Assembly (NCBI RefSeq): GCF_026652115.1
Contig: NZ_JAPPSQ010000007.1
Location: forward strand, 124,001-188,000
Origin: Algoriphagus sp. PAP.12
GTDB taxonomy: Bacteria > Bacteroidota > Bacteroidia > Cytophagales > Cyclobacteriaceae
Length of the DNA: 64,000 nucleotides
Reading direction: 5' to 3'
Shown: positions 17,315 to 24,247 of the stretch, piece by piece
How the letters are laid out: each line of letters opens with the position of its first letter
How positions within the stretch are numbered: position 1 is the stretch's first letter
The notes under the pieces: model-generated
Database searches by the model: none
Told to the model about the DNA's origin: nothing
What the model saw: the letters and a program-made list of their open reading frames with translations, nothing else
Made by a program: the position numbers and the translations under genes

Positions 17315-17647
17315 TTAACAGGAGGAATCACAGCAACCTTCAAAGGTTTTGAAAAAACCGTCAAATAGACTCTGGAGCTGCTTCCAATTGCCTGGATGGA
17401 TACAATAACTCACTTTGGTGCCTTCGATTGTTCCTTGGATTATTCCAGCTTCTTTCAGCTCTCTGAGATGTTGGCTGATAGTGGCCTGTGCCAATCCTAT
17501 TTCTTGTACCAAATCCCCGTTGATGCAAGTGTTTGAATGAATCAAGTGCTGGAGAATAGCAATTCTGGCAGGATGAGCTATTGCCTTGGCCATTGCTGCC
17601 AATTCATTTTGCTGTTTTGTAAATAGATGTGACTGAGTGACTCCCAT
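17315..17647 (-). CDS. arsR: ArsR/SmtB-family repressor
   Basis: The ATG at 17647 gives MGVTQSHLFTKQQNELAAMA, the usual start of these regulators; a longer frame to 17689 adds a hydrophobic AT-rich stretch that covers the operator and is rejected. The 110-residue protein has the winged helix (NGDLVQEIGLAQATISQHLR, recognition helix ATISQHLRELK). The classical ELCVCDL metal site is reduced to NTCINGDL with one Cys, and a CCDSSC tail supplies others, so the sensing site probably differs from E. coli ArsR. It probably represses its own operon through the palindrome at 17660-17671, only 12 bases upstream of the start codon. Confidence 0.92.
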   Translation of the reverse strand: MGVTQSHLFTKQQNELAAMAKAIAHPARIAILQHLIHSNTCINGDLVQEIGLAQATISQHLRELKEAGIIQGTIEGTKVSYCIHPGNWKQLQSLFDGFFKTFEGCCDSSC

Positions 17648-17659
17648 TTTTAAAATTAT

Positions 17660-17671
17660 ATATTGCAATAT
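17660..17671. promoter_or_regulatory. Probable ArsR operator palindrome
   Basis: ATATTGCAATAT is a perfect 12-base palindrome, 12 bases upstream of the arsR ATG and inside the only region that can hold the operon promoter. It continues into TACGATTAAT, which together with TATTGCAATA resembles ArsR/SmtB sites. Function is inferred. Confidence 0.6.
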
Positions 17672-17815
17672 TACGATTAATAAAATCAACTTCTATTTTT
17701 TTATCCAATTTTTTTCAGGAAATAATTGAAGGGTGAATGGGTGAAATGGGGTAGGGCAGGATTGCCTGATCGGGAATTTGTCTTATTTTTTGAAATTCAA
17801 ATAAACCCACCTAAC

Positions 17816-19216
17816 ATGACCAAAGCTTATCCATATAATCAAACTTATATTTGGCTAATTTCCCTCACTGCTGCTCTTGGGGGATTTTTATTTGGATACG
17901 ATTGGGTGGTGATAGGGGGGGCAAAGTCATTTTATGAACCCTTTTTCAATATCACGAGCCCTGCAGATCAAGGCTGGGGAACCAGTTCTGCATTGGTTGG
18001 CTGTATGGTTGGAGCGACTCTTTGCATTTTCCTAAGTGATCGGTTGGGTAGAAAGCGCTTATTAATATTCTCTGGTTTCTTATTCTCTCTTTCAGCAATA
18101 GGAACCGCATTGGCAGATACATTTTGGTGGTTCAACTTTTATCGAATCGTGGGTGGAATCGCCATGGGAATAGCCTTGAACCTTTCGCCGCTCTATATCT
18201 CAGAGATGTCTCCAGCAGAAAGAAGAGGAAGAATGGTTACAATCAACCAGTTGTTGATCATGATCGGAGTTTTGCTAGCTCAAGTCGTAAATTGGCAAAT
18301 TTCATTATTAGATACCCAATTGACAGATGAAGCCACCTTTGACCAAATCGCTCAAAGCTGGAACGGCCAAGTCGGTTGGAGGTGGATGTTTGGAGCTGAG
18401 GTAATTCCCGCAGCTTTGTTTTTTATCCTTTTGTTTTTTGTTCCAGAGAGTACCCGTTGGCTTATAAAAAATGGCCAAGTGAAAGAGGCGAGGAAAATTT
18501 TGATAAAAATGGGAGGTGAGGAATATGCGCATGACTGCATTCAGGAAACTAAAGCAATTTTATCTAAGGGGGATGAATCTCAGGTGGACTTGAAGGCTTT
18601 GTTTCACCCGAAAATTTTGAGGCTCTTGGCTTTGGGGATATTCTTGGCTTTCCTTCAGCAATGGAGTGGGATTAATGTCGTGATCTATTATGCTGCTGAT
18701 ATTTTCCAGGCTGCTGGATTTACGCTGAAGCAGATGATGCTCAATATAGTGGTGATAGGAGGAGTAATGGTTGCTTCTGTTTTTGTGACCCTGGCTACGG
18801 TAGATAAATATGGACGTAAGTCCATTATGCTTTGGTGTTTGGGTGCAATGGCGCTTTTGTACGGAGGAATCGGCTATTCATTTTACGCTGACTTGGGAGG
18901 AGCTACGGTAGTAGTTTTAGTTTTGGCCAATGTGATGTTTTACAGTATTTCGCTAGCCCCTTTGCTGTGGGTTTTACTCTCTGAGATCTTTCCCACCAGA
19001 GTCAGAGGAGCCGCAATTTCGATAGGAGCTTTGGCCCACTGGGTCGGAAATTTCACCCTGACTTATTTTTTTCCTGCCATAAAGGAAAACTTGGGATGGG
19101 CCAATAACTTTTGGCTTTACGGAGCAATTTGTGCCTTTGGATTTCTGGTTTTGTGGAAAGTTCTGCCTGAAACTAAAGGAAAGTCTCTCGAAGAGTTGGA
19201 TCAAGAACTTTCCTGA
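17816..19216 (+). CDS. Sugar porter family MFS transporter
   Basis: 466 residues from the ATG at 17816 (MTKAYPYNQTYIWLISLTAA); the frame is open to 17726 through a TTG, but the added 30 residues precede the normal first membrane segment and are rejected. Twelve membrane segments with sugar-porter signatures: GGFLFGYDWVVIGG in TM1, DRLGRKRLL between TM2 and TM3, SEMSPAERRGRMV, the central PESTRWLIKNGQ, QQWSGINVVIYYA in TM7 and PETKGKSLEELDQEL at the C-terminus. Members bring in hexoses or pentoses with protons; the QQxSGINVxxYY block is that of the XylE/GLUT group. It is divergent from the ars operon, and no sugar catabolic genes flank it, so the substrate is open. Confidence 0.93.
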   Translation: MTKAYPYNQTYIWLISLTAALGGFLFGYDWVVIGGAKSFYEPFFNITSPADQGWGTSSALVGCMVGATLCIFLSDRLGRKRLLIFSGFLFSLSAIGTALADTFWWFNFYRIVGGIAMGIALNLSPLYISEMSPAERRGRMVTINQLLIMIGVLLAQVVNWQISLLDTQLTDEATFDQIAQSWNGQVGWRWMFGAEVIPAALFFILLFFVPESTRWLIKNGQVKEARKILIKMGGEEYAHDCIQETKAILSKGDESQVDLKALFHPKILRLLALGIFLAFLQQWSGINVVIYYAADIFQAAGFTLKQMMLNIVVIGGVMVASVFVTLATVDKYGRKSIMLWCLGAMALLYGGIGYSFYADLGGATVVVLVLANVMFYSISLAPLLWVLLSEIFPTRVRGAAISIGALAHWVGNFTLTYFFPAIKENLGWANNFWLYGAICAFGFLVLWKVLPETKGKSLEELDQELS

Positions 19217-19260
19217 TTAATTGTATTCGATTTTATCAATAGTCATTCTTATTTTTGAGG

Positions 19261-20631
19261 ATGATTAAATGGAAACAGTACTATAGAAAAATCATTTTTG
19301 CTTTAGGTCTATTGGCTGTTTGGACAGCTTGCTCTACTCCGGGGAAAACAAATTTCGAAGAGGAACTTTCAATAAATTCTTCTGGGGAAAGAGTGACGAT
19401 TGCCGAAATAGAAATAGGGATCAAGGACTTCATCGCAAAAAAAACAGAGGAGAATAATGGGTACTTTCCTGTGAAAGATGAAAACCATGACCTGAAAATG
19501 AAGCTAGTCAGAGTTCATACCGAATATCTATCTAATCTGGGTCCTGATAGTCACTTTGCTTGTGTGGATTTGGTGGATGTTTCAGGTGAGGTCTTTGATG
19601 TGGATTTTTTTATGGAGGGTGAGCCTGGAGCTATGAATGTTACTCAAACCACCGTTCATAAATTAAATGGTAAGCCGTTCTACTCATGGAAGCAAAAAGA
19701 AGATAAAACATGGTTTAGGGTGCCTTTGGAACAATCTAACAATAGTTTACTGGGAGTAGTGGAGGGAAGTGATAATTTTGAATTTTATTATTCTGTTCAA
19801 ATTCCTGACATTGACTCAAATGGAAAGATGTGGATTCCAATTCCAGAATCAGATCCGTTTCAGCAAATAGAACTTATAAAAATTGAAACTGAATTAAAAT
19901 CTGAAATTGTAGAAGAGAAGACATTTGGAAATAAGTTTAGATTTTTTGAATTGAGGAAAGAGGATAGTGGTCAATCTATTGAATTGACCTATAAAGTTTC
20001 AAGAAAAGAAAAAGGGCCTTATGCTAGTCCTGAACCAGATTCTGAAGTATATTTAGCAAGTAACCGACTGATGCCTACCGGTGGGAGGTTTGAGGAAATT
20101 GCCAAAGAGGTTTTGGGTCCAAAGCTTCAAGAGTCTAATCTTATCCAAGCAAGAGCTCTGTATGATTATGTCATAGAATCCATGAGCTATCAGAAATATG
20201 GAGATTATGGAAATGGAGATTCTAACTATGCCTGTGATTCTAAAACTGGAAATTGTTCCGAGTTCCATTCCTTTTTTATTTCCTTGGCTAGGTCAGTAGG
20301 GATACCTGCCAGATTTGCTATAGGAGCCTCAATCCCCTCCGATAGAGATGAAGGAGGCATAGATGGCTATCATTGTTGGGCGGAATTTTATGCGGATGGC
20401 AAATGGTGGCCAATCGATATCTCTGAAGCTAACAAATACACAGCTTTGGCAACTTATTATTTTGGGAGACACCCTGCCAATAGAGTAGAGTTGAGCAAAG
20501 GAAGAGACTTAATGGTTGATCCGATGCCTGATTCCGGTCCCATTAATTTTATTGCATTTCCCTATTTGGAGGTAGGAGGAAAAGAAGTCAAGGCTCCCTC
20601 CAAGTTTAGCTTTACAAGAATTAAAAGTTAA
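19261..20631 (+). CDS. Transglutaminase-like lipoprotein
   Basis: 456 residues from ATG 19261 (a TTG two codons earlier is possible). Lipoprotein signal FALGLLAVWTAC. The N-terminal half is uncharacterised beta-rich sequence. The C-terminal half has the transglutaminase-like core with a full triad: Cys in CDSKTGNCSEFHSFF, His in GIDGYHCWAEFY and Asp in KWWPIDISEA. Preceding motifs ARALYDYVIESMSY and LARSVGIPARFAIG are those of bacterial transglutaminase-like peptidases and cyclases. Probable substrate is protein or peptide at the cell envelope; the exact reaction is unknown. It follows the sugar porter on the same strand after 44 bases, but no functional link is seen. Confidence 0.87.
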   Translation: MIKWKQYYRKIIFALGLLAVWTACSTPGKTNFEEELSINSSGERVTIAEIEIGIKDFIAKKTEENNGYFPVKDENHDLKMKLVRVHTEYLSNLGPDSHFACVDLVDVSGEVFDVDFFMEGEPGAMNVTQTTVHKLNGKPFYSWKQKEDKTWFRVPLEQSNNSLLGVVEGSDNFEFYYSVQIPDIDSNGKMWIPIPESDPFQQIELIKIETELKSEIVEEKTFGNKFRFFELRKEDSGQSIELTYKVSRKEKGPYASPEPDSEVYLASNRLMPTGGRFEEIAKEVLGPKLQESNLIQARALYDYVIESMSYQKYGDYGNGDSNYACDSKTGNCSEFHSFFISLARSVGIPARFAIGASIPSDRDEGGIDGYHCWAEFYADGKWWPIDISEANKYTALATYYFGRHPANRVELSKGRDLMVDPMPDSGPINFIAFPYLEVGGKEVKAPSKFSFTRIKS

Positions 20632-20657
20632 AAAAAAAGGTGCGATTTCACGCACCT
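20629..20657 (-). terminator. Intrinsic terminator for the EHP-repeat lipoprotein gene
   Basis: Stem AGGTGCG (20638-20644) / CGCACCT (20651-20657), followed on the minus strand by a run of nine or so U (A-run at 20630-20638). It lies between the convergent ends of the transglutaminase and small lipoprotein genes. Confidence 0.85.
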
Positions 20658-20669
20658 AGATAAAGGGAT

Positions 20670-20867
20670 TTAATTTGATGGATGTTCTGTACTATCTCCA
20701 CTAGTTGGGTGTTCTGTTGGATGCTCAGAATTATCTGAAGGGTGTTCATTTACCTCTTCGGTATTTTCTGATGCTTTGTCTTTTTTACCCCCACAGGAAG
20801 TCAAACCAATTGTGGAAAAAAAAGTTAGTGCAAGTGTTAAGGACAGAATTGATTTAAATTTTTTCAT
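20670..20867 (-). CDS. Small lipoprotein with EHP repeats
   Basis: 65 residues. Signal peptide LTLALTFFSTIGLTSC with Cys at 25, then GGKKDKASE, then an acidic, low-complexity tail containing four EHP triplets (NEHPSD, SEHPTEHPT, TEHPSN). It is short but has a good ATG, a full lipobox and its own terminator, so it is probably expressed. The regularly placed His and Glu might bind divalent metal, but this is conjecture. It is isolated from the MFS gene upstream by a 33-base gap on the same strand, so it could be the last gene of that operon. Confidence 0.8.
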   Translation of the reverse strand: MKKFKSILSLTLALTFFSTIGLTSCGGKKDKASENTEEVNEHPSDNSEHPTEHPTSGDSTEHPSN

Positions 20868-20900
20868 AAGGTCTGTATTTGGATTTTGTTAAAGTTAAAA

Positions 20901-22121
20901 TTATTTATTTTCACTTGGCATTCTTGCTTGAACTATCAGTCCTGATAAGATGGTTAGGATTCCGATTGTAATAATACTTGTTTCAATCCCTAATTGGTCG
21001 GCAATTATCCCAGAAAAAAAAGCACCAAATGCATATCCCAAATCTCTCCAAAGCCGAAATATTCCAATTGTTTCTGCTCTTTGATTCGGAAGAGAAAATG
21101 AGGCAATACCAGCTAGGAAGGTAGGGTAGACTAGGGCTGTGCCAATTCCTAGGACTATGTTTAGGTTGATGAAATCAAGTTTGGTAGTAGCAAAAGGAAA
21201 TGAAATAATTGAAAATCCCTGCACGAGCATTCCCAAAACAATTATTCCTTTTTTGGGAAAAATATCTGCCAATTTCCCAGTACCCAATTGTCCAATACCC
21301 CATATCATAGGGTACACTGCAACCAATGACCCGATTTCTTTCATTCCAAATCCAAGATTGGTCAATAATACTGGGAAAAGTCCCCAGATCATTCCATCAT
21401 TCAGATTGTTTACCAATCCCGCTTGAGTAATGGAGGAGAGTGATTTATCCTTCCATGTTGTTTTCAAAAATAGAGATTCTTGATTTTCATTTTTTTCAAG
21501 GTTTGACTCGGTTTTGACATGCTCATAGGTGTCTTTTACAAAAAAAACTGATAGAAATAAACCGATCGCTGAAATACCCACTCCGATTAAAAAAGGGAAA
21601 GGACGGATTCCGAATTGCTCCGCTACAAAAGCAGTCAAATAAGCAGTGATGCCAATGGCTAGATAACCTGCGAATTCATTGAACCCCATAGCAAGTCCTC
21701 TTTCCTTTTGTCCCACTAAATCTATTTTCATAACTACTGTACTACTCCAAGATAATCCTTGACTGATTCCTAATAGCGCATTGCTGAAAAGTACCAGAAG
21801 CCATGAATTTGTAAACCCCAAAATGAGAGGGATTGGGATAGCCAGTACCCAACCCAAAGAGAGGAGGTTTTTTCTTCCGATTTTGTCGGCCAGTTTCCCC
21901 GCAAAATAATTGCTAATTGCCTTCGTGATACCGAAAATGGCTATAAAAGAAAGAATTGCAGACTCGGTGGTGATTCCAAAAATTTCATTTGCGAATTTTG
22001 GGAAAATTGACCTCTCTAACCCCACCATAGCCCCAACAAATCCATTGATCATGACTAAAAGAAAGAATTGTCTCCAATTTTCTTTAAGCCCTAATTTTGG
22101 TTGGATTTGTGCGGAATTCAT
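20901..22121 (-). CDS. MFS transporter, drug/metabolite type
   Basis: 406 residues and twelve predicted membrane segments. It has an MFS signature loop after TM2 (GKLADKIGRKNLL), a PESR-like region (GQKERGLAMGFNEFAGYLA), a charged central loop (about 195-225) and a repeat of the signature in the second half (GTGKLADIFPKKGI, about 280). No substrate-specific motif is recognised; this group includes drug and metalloid-associated exporters. It lies 52 bases downstream of a Crp/Fnr-type regulator on the same strand and could be controlled with it. It is 3.2 kb from the ars-type operon, too far to be assigned as its missing efflux pump. Confidence 0.88.
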   Translation of the reverse strand: MNSAQIQPKLGLKENWRQFFLLVMINGFVGAMVGLERSIFPKFANEIFGITTESAILSFIAIFGITKAISNYFAGKLADKIGRKNLLSLGWVLAIPIPLILGFTNSWLLVLFSNALLGISQGLSWSSTVVMKIDLVGQKERGLAMGFNEFAGYLAIGITAYLTAFVAEQFGIRPFPFLIGVGISAIGLFLSVFFVKDTYEHVKTESNLEKNENQESLFLKTTWKDKSLSSITQAGLVNNLNDGMIWGLFPVLLTNLGFGMKEIGSLVAVYPMIWGIGQLGTGKLADIFPKKGIIVLGMLVQGFSIISFPFATTKLDFINLNIVLGIGTALVYPTFLAGIASFSLPNQRAETIGIFRLWRDLGYAFGAFFSGIIADQLGIETSIITIGILTILSGLIVQARMPSENK

Positions 22122-22173
22122 GATGCGAAATTCCGCTATTGCTATTTACTTTCTTTTTACAAATGTTAAATAA

Positions 22174-22752
22174 TTAAGCAAGAGTGCTCCTAATTCGGCT
22201 AAGGCTAACTTGTGTGATTCCCAGATAGGATGCAATGAACTTTAAAGGGACCTTTTGGATAACTTGGGGATTGTTTTGTAAAAGGGATAGGTATCTTTCT
22301 TCAGCTGTATGAAACTGGATCATTTCTATTCTTCTAACAGTCTCCACATAAGCATTCTGAATTAGTTTTCTAAAAAGCCTTTCCAAATCGTGATGCTGAT
22401 TAAAGAGTTCAAAAAGAGGTTGAGAGGGAATCGCAATGAAATTTGTGTCTTCCATACAGGTGATTCCCTTTTTACTGGGTTGATTGTAAAAAAGGGATTC
22501 AGCACGAATGATTAAATCTTTTTCAAACGCAAAATACTCTGTGATTTCGATGCCGTCTTTGTAATAAAAAATCCTCGCAGCTCCCTCCTCAACGAAATAG
22601 ATGGTTTTGCATGTTCTGCCAATTTCTTGGAGCCTTTCATTTTTATTGAGTCTTACTCTAGAGCATAAGTTTGATAGCTTTTCTTTTGAGGGATTGCTGA
22701 GATTTTGGATGTCTTCCAGGTACGAGAAAAATGAATCCAAAAACTTATCCAT
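22174..22752 (-). CDS. Crp/Fnr-family transcriptional regulator
   Basis: 192 residues. The N-terminal cyclic-nucleotide-binding-like barrel spans about 20-110 (IGRTCKTIYFVEEGAARIFYYKDGIEITEYF), without the Arg-containing phosphate-binding cassette of true CRP and without Fe-S cysteines. A dimer helix follows, then a short DNA-binding part that ends abruptly at SYLGITQVSLSRIRSTLA, with the recognition helix (ITQVSLSRIR) at the very end and no wing, a pattern common among Bacteroidota Crp-like regulators. The signal is unknown. It starts 7 bases after the PAP2 gene and precedes the MFS gene, so it belongs to a five-gene same-strand block. Confidence 0.9.
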   Translation of the reverse strand: MDKFLDSFFSYLEDIQNLSNPSKEKLSNLCSRVRLNKNERLQEIGRTCKTIYFVEEGAARIFYYKDGIEITEYFAFEKDLIIRAESLFYNQPSKKGITCMEDTNFIAIPSQPLFELFNQHHDLERLFRKLIQNAYVETVRRIEMIQFHTAEERYLSLLQNNPQVIQKVPLKFIASYLGITQVSLSRIRSTLA

Positions 22753-22759
22753 ATCTTAT

Positions 22760-23335
22760 TTATTTGAGAACTTTTTTCAATATTTCTCTTTTGACAATGA
22801 CGATCAAAAACCAACTCAACCAGGCAGCGGCTGTTCCTACTGCTGCTCCTAAAATTATATCAAAGGGATAATGGACACCTAAATAGACACGGGTATAGCT
22901 TACAAAAGCCGCATATAGATATAGCCATCCGAGGCCTTTGATTTTTCCTTTGAGCTTTCGGTTTAAGAAAACAGCCAAACCAAAAGTGTTAGCGGCATGG
23001 GATGAAACAAATCCATATAGACCACCACATCTGCCATAATTGTGAATAACTCCTTCCCATCTATCATCATGGCAGGGGCGAAGTCTTTCAAAAAATGGTT
23101 TCATAATCCCCGAAGTTACTTGATCTGAGATTAAAATAGTCATAGCAACACCACCAAATACCCACCAGCTGTTCTTAGGGTCAATTTTATAAATTTTATA
23201 TATCAAAAAAGCATAGAGAGGAAACCAGGTGATAGTCTCTGTTGCCTGAAACATAATTGGATCCAACCAATCTAAATGAAAGGAATTCAACCAGAGGAAG
23301 AGTTCCTCATCCCAAAGTTTGAAGATTTCTATCAT
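22760..23335 (-). CDS. PAP2-family membrane phosphatase
   Basis: 191 residues, five or six membrane segments, and all three PAP2 motifs: KPFFERLRP (about 79-87), SSHAANT (about 110-116) and RVYLGVHYPFD (about 149-159) with the catalytic His pair. Such enzymes remove phosphate from undecaprenyl pyrophosphate or lipid phosphates at the outer face of the inner membrane; the order of motifs and length fit the bacterial UppP-2/lipid phosphatase group. The start codon overlaps the hemF stop (ATGA, 23332-23335), so translation is probably coupled. Confidence 0.93.
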   Translation of the reverse strand: MIEIFKLWDEELFLWLNSFHLDWLDPIMFQATETITWFPLYAFLIYKIYKIDPKNSWWVFGGVAMTILISDQVTSGIMKPFFERLRPCHDDRWEGVIHNYGRCGGLYGFVSSHAANTFGLAVFLNRKLKGKIKGLGWLYLYAAFVSYTRVYLGVHYPFDIILGAAVGTAAAWLSWFLIVIVKREILKKVLK

Positions 23336-24243
23336 GGATGAAAATTAAGCCAATCAATGCCTTTTTTTAGATTTTGAAGAGTGAATTCCTCCTGACTTCC
23401 TGCTTGAGGTTCATGCATGTAAGTCCATTCTGCAACTGGAGGCATACTCATCAAGATGCTTTCTGTTCTACCATTAGTATCCAAGCCAAACTTAGTACCG
23501 GCATCCCAAACCAAATTGAATTCCACATATCGTCCTCTCCTTAGGTTTTGCCATGCTTTTTCGTTCTCTCCAAAAGGAATTTCAGAGTTTTTCTTCATAA
23601 AATAGCCATATACATCCGGGAATAATCTCCCAATTGCTAAACTGAATTGAAGGATTTTCTCGAAATGCTCATCTGATTCCGCACTTAGCCTGTCGTAGAA
23701 AATACCGCCAATTCCCCTTGTCTCATTTCTATGTTTCACAAAGAAGTAATCATCAGCCCAATTTTTAAATTTTGGATAATAATCTAAATCGAATTGGTCG
23801 CAGACTTTTTTGACTTCATGATGAAAGTATCGGGCATCCTCCTGAACGATATAATGTGGGGTCAGGTCAATGCCTCCTCCAAACCAATGGGTTCCATTAT
23901 CCATCTCAAAATAACGGATATTCATGTGGATAATGGGAACCATGGGGCTTTTGGGGTGAAGAACGATTGATACCCCCGTTGCGAAGAATTCTGCTTTTTC
24001 GAGTCCTAATTTTTTTAGAATCTTATCAGGAGTAGGACCATGGACTGCAGAAAATGCAACCCCACCTTTTTCAATGATTTTTCCATCTTCAAAAATTCGG
24101 GTTCTACCACCACCTCCTCCAGTTCTTTGCCATGCATCTTCACGAAACTTTCCCTGCCCGTCATGTTTCTCAAGTTCACTGGTGATGTGATCTTGAATGC
24201 CTTTGTAAATCTCTGCTATTTCTTCTTTGCTTTTTCTGCTCAT
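23332..24243 (-). CDS. hemF: Oxygen-dependent coproporphyrinogen III oxidase
   Basis: Oxidatively decarboxylates coproporphyrinogen III to protoporphyrinogen IX in haem synthesis, using O2; cytoplasmic. 303 residues, the usual length. Family blocks seen: WQRTGGGGGRTRIFEDGKII (about 39-58), EKGGVAFSAVHG, HMNIRYFEMDNGTHWFGGG (about 117-135, catalytic His), DLTPHYI, GIGGIFYDRL, and the C-terminal RGRYVEFNLVWDAGTKFGL and PPVAEWTYMHEP. It starts 4 bases after the stop of the TamA-like gene, in a same-strand block with PAP2, Crp/Fnr and MFS genes. Presence implies aerobic metabolism. Confidence 0.97.
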   Translation of the reverse strand: MSRKSKEEIAEIYKGIQDHITSELEKHDGQGKFREDAWQRTGGGGGRTRIFEDGKIIEKGGVAFSAVHGPTPDKILKKLGLEKAEFFATGVSIVLHPKSPMVPIIHMNIRYFEMDNGTHWFGGGIDLTPHYIVQEDARYFHHEVKKVCDQFDLDYYPKFKNWADDYFFVKHRNETRGIGGIFYDRLSAESDEHFEKILQFSLAIGRLFPDVYGYFMKKNSEIPFGENEKAWQNLRRGRYVEFNLVWDAGTKFGLDTNGRTESILMSMPPVAEWTYMHEPQAGSQEEFTLQNLKKGIDWLNFHP

Positions 24244-24247
24244 TTTC

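Noticed and set aside
17726..17815. Extended N-terminus of the sugar porter from a TTG.
   Set aside because: Adds 30 polar residues before the usual first segment; the ATG at 17816 fits the family.
20901..22121. MFS gene as the missing arsenite pump.
   Set aside because: It is on the same strand as the ars operon but more than 3 kb upstream of arsR, with two plus-strand genes between, and has no Acr3/ArsB features.
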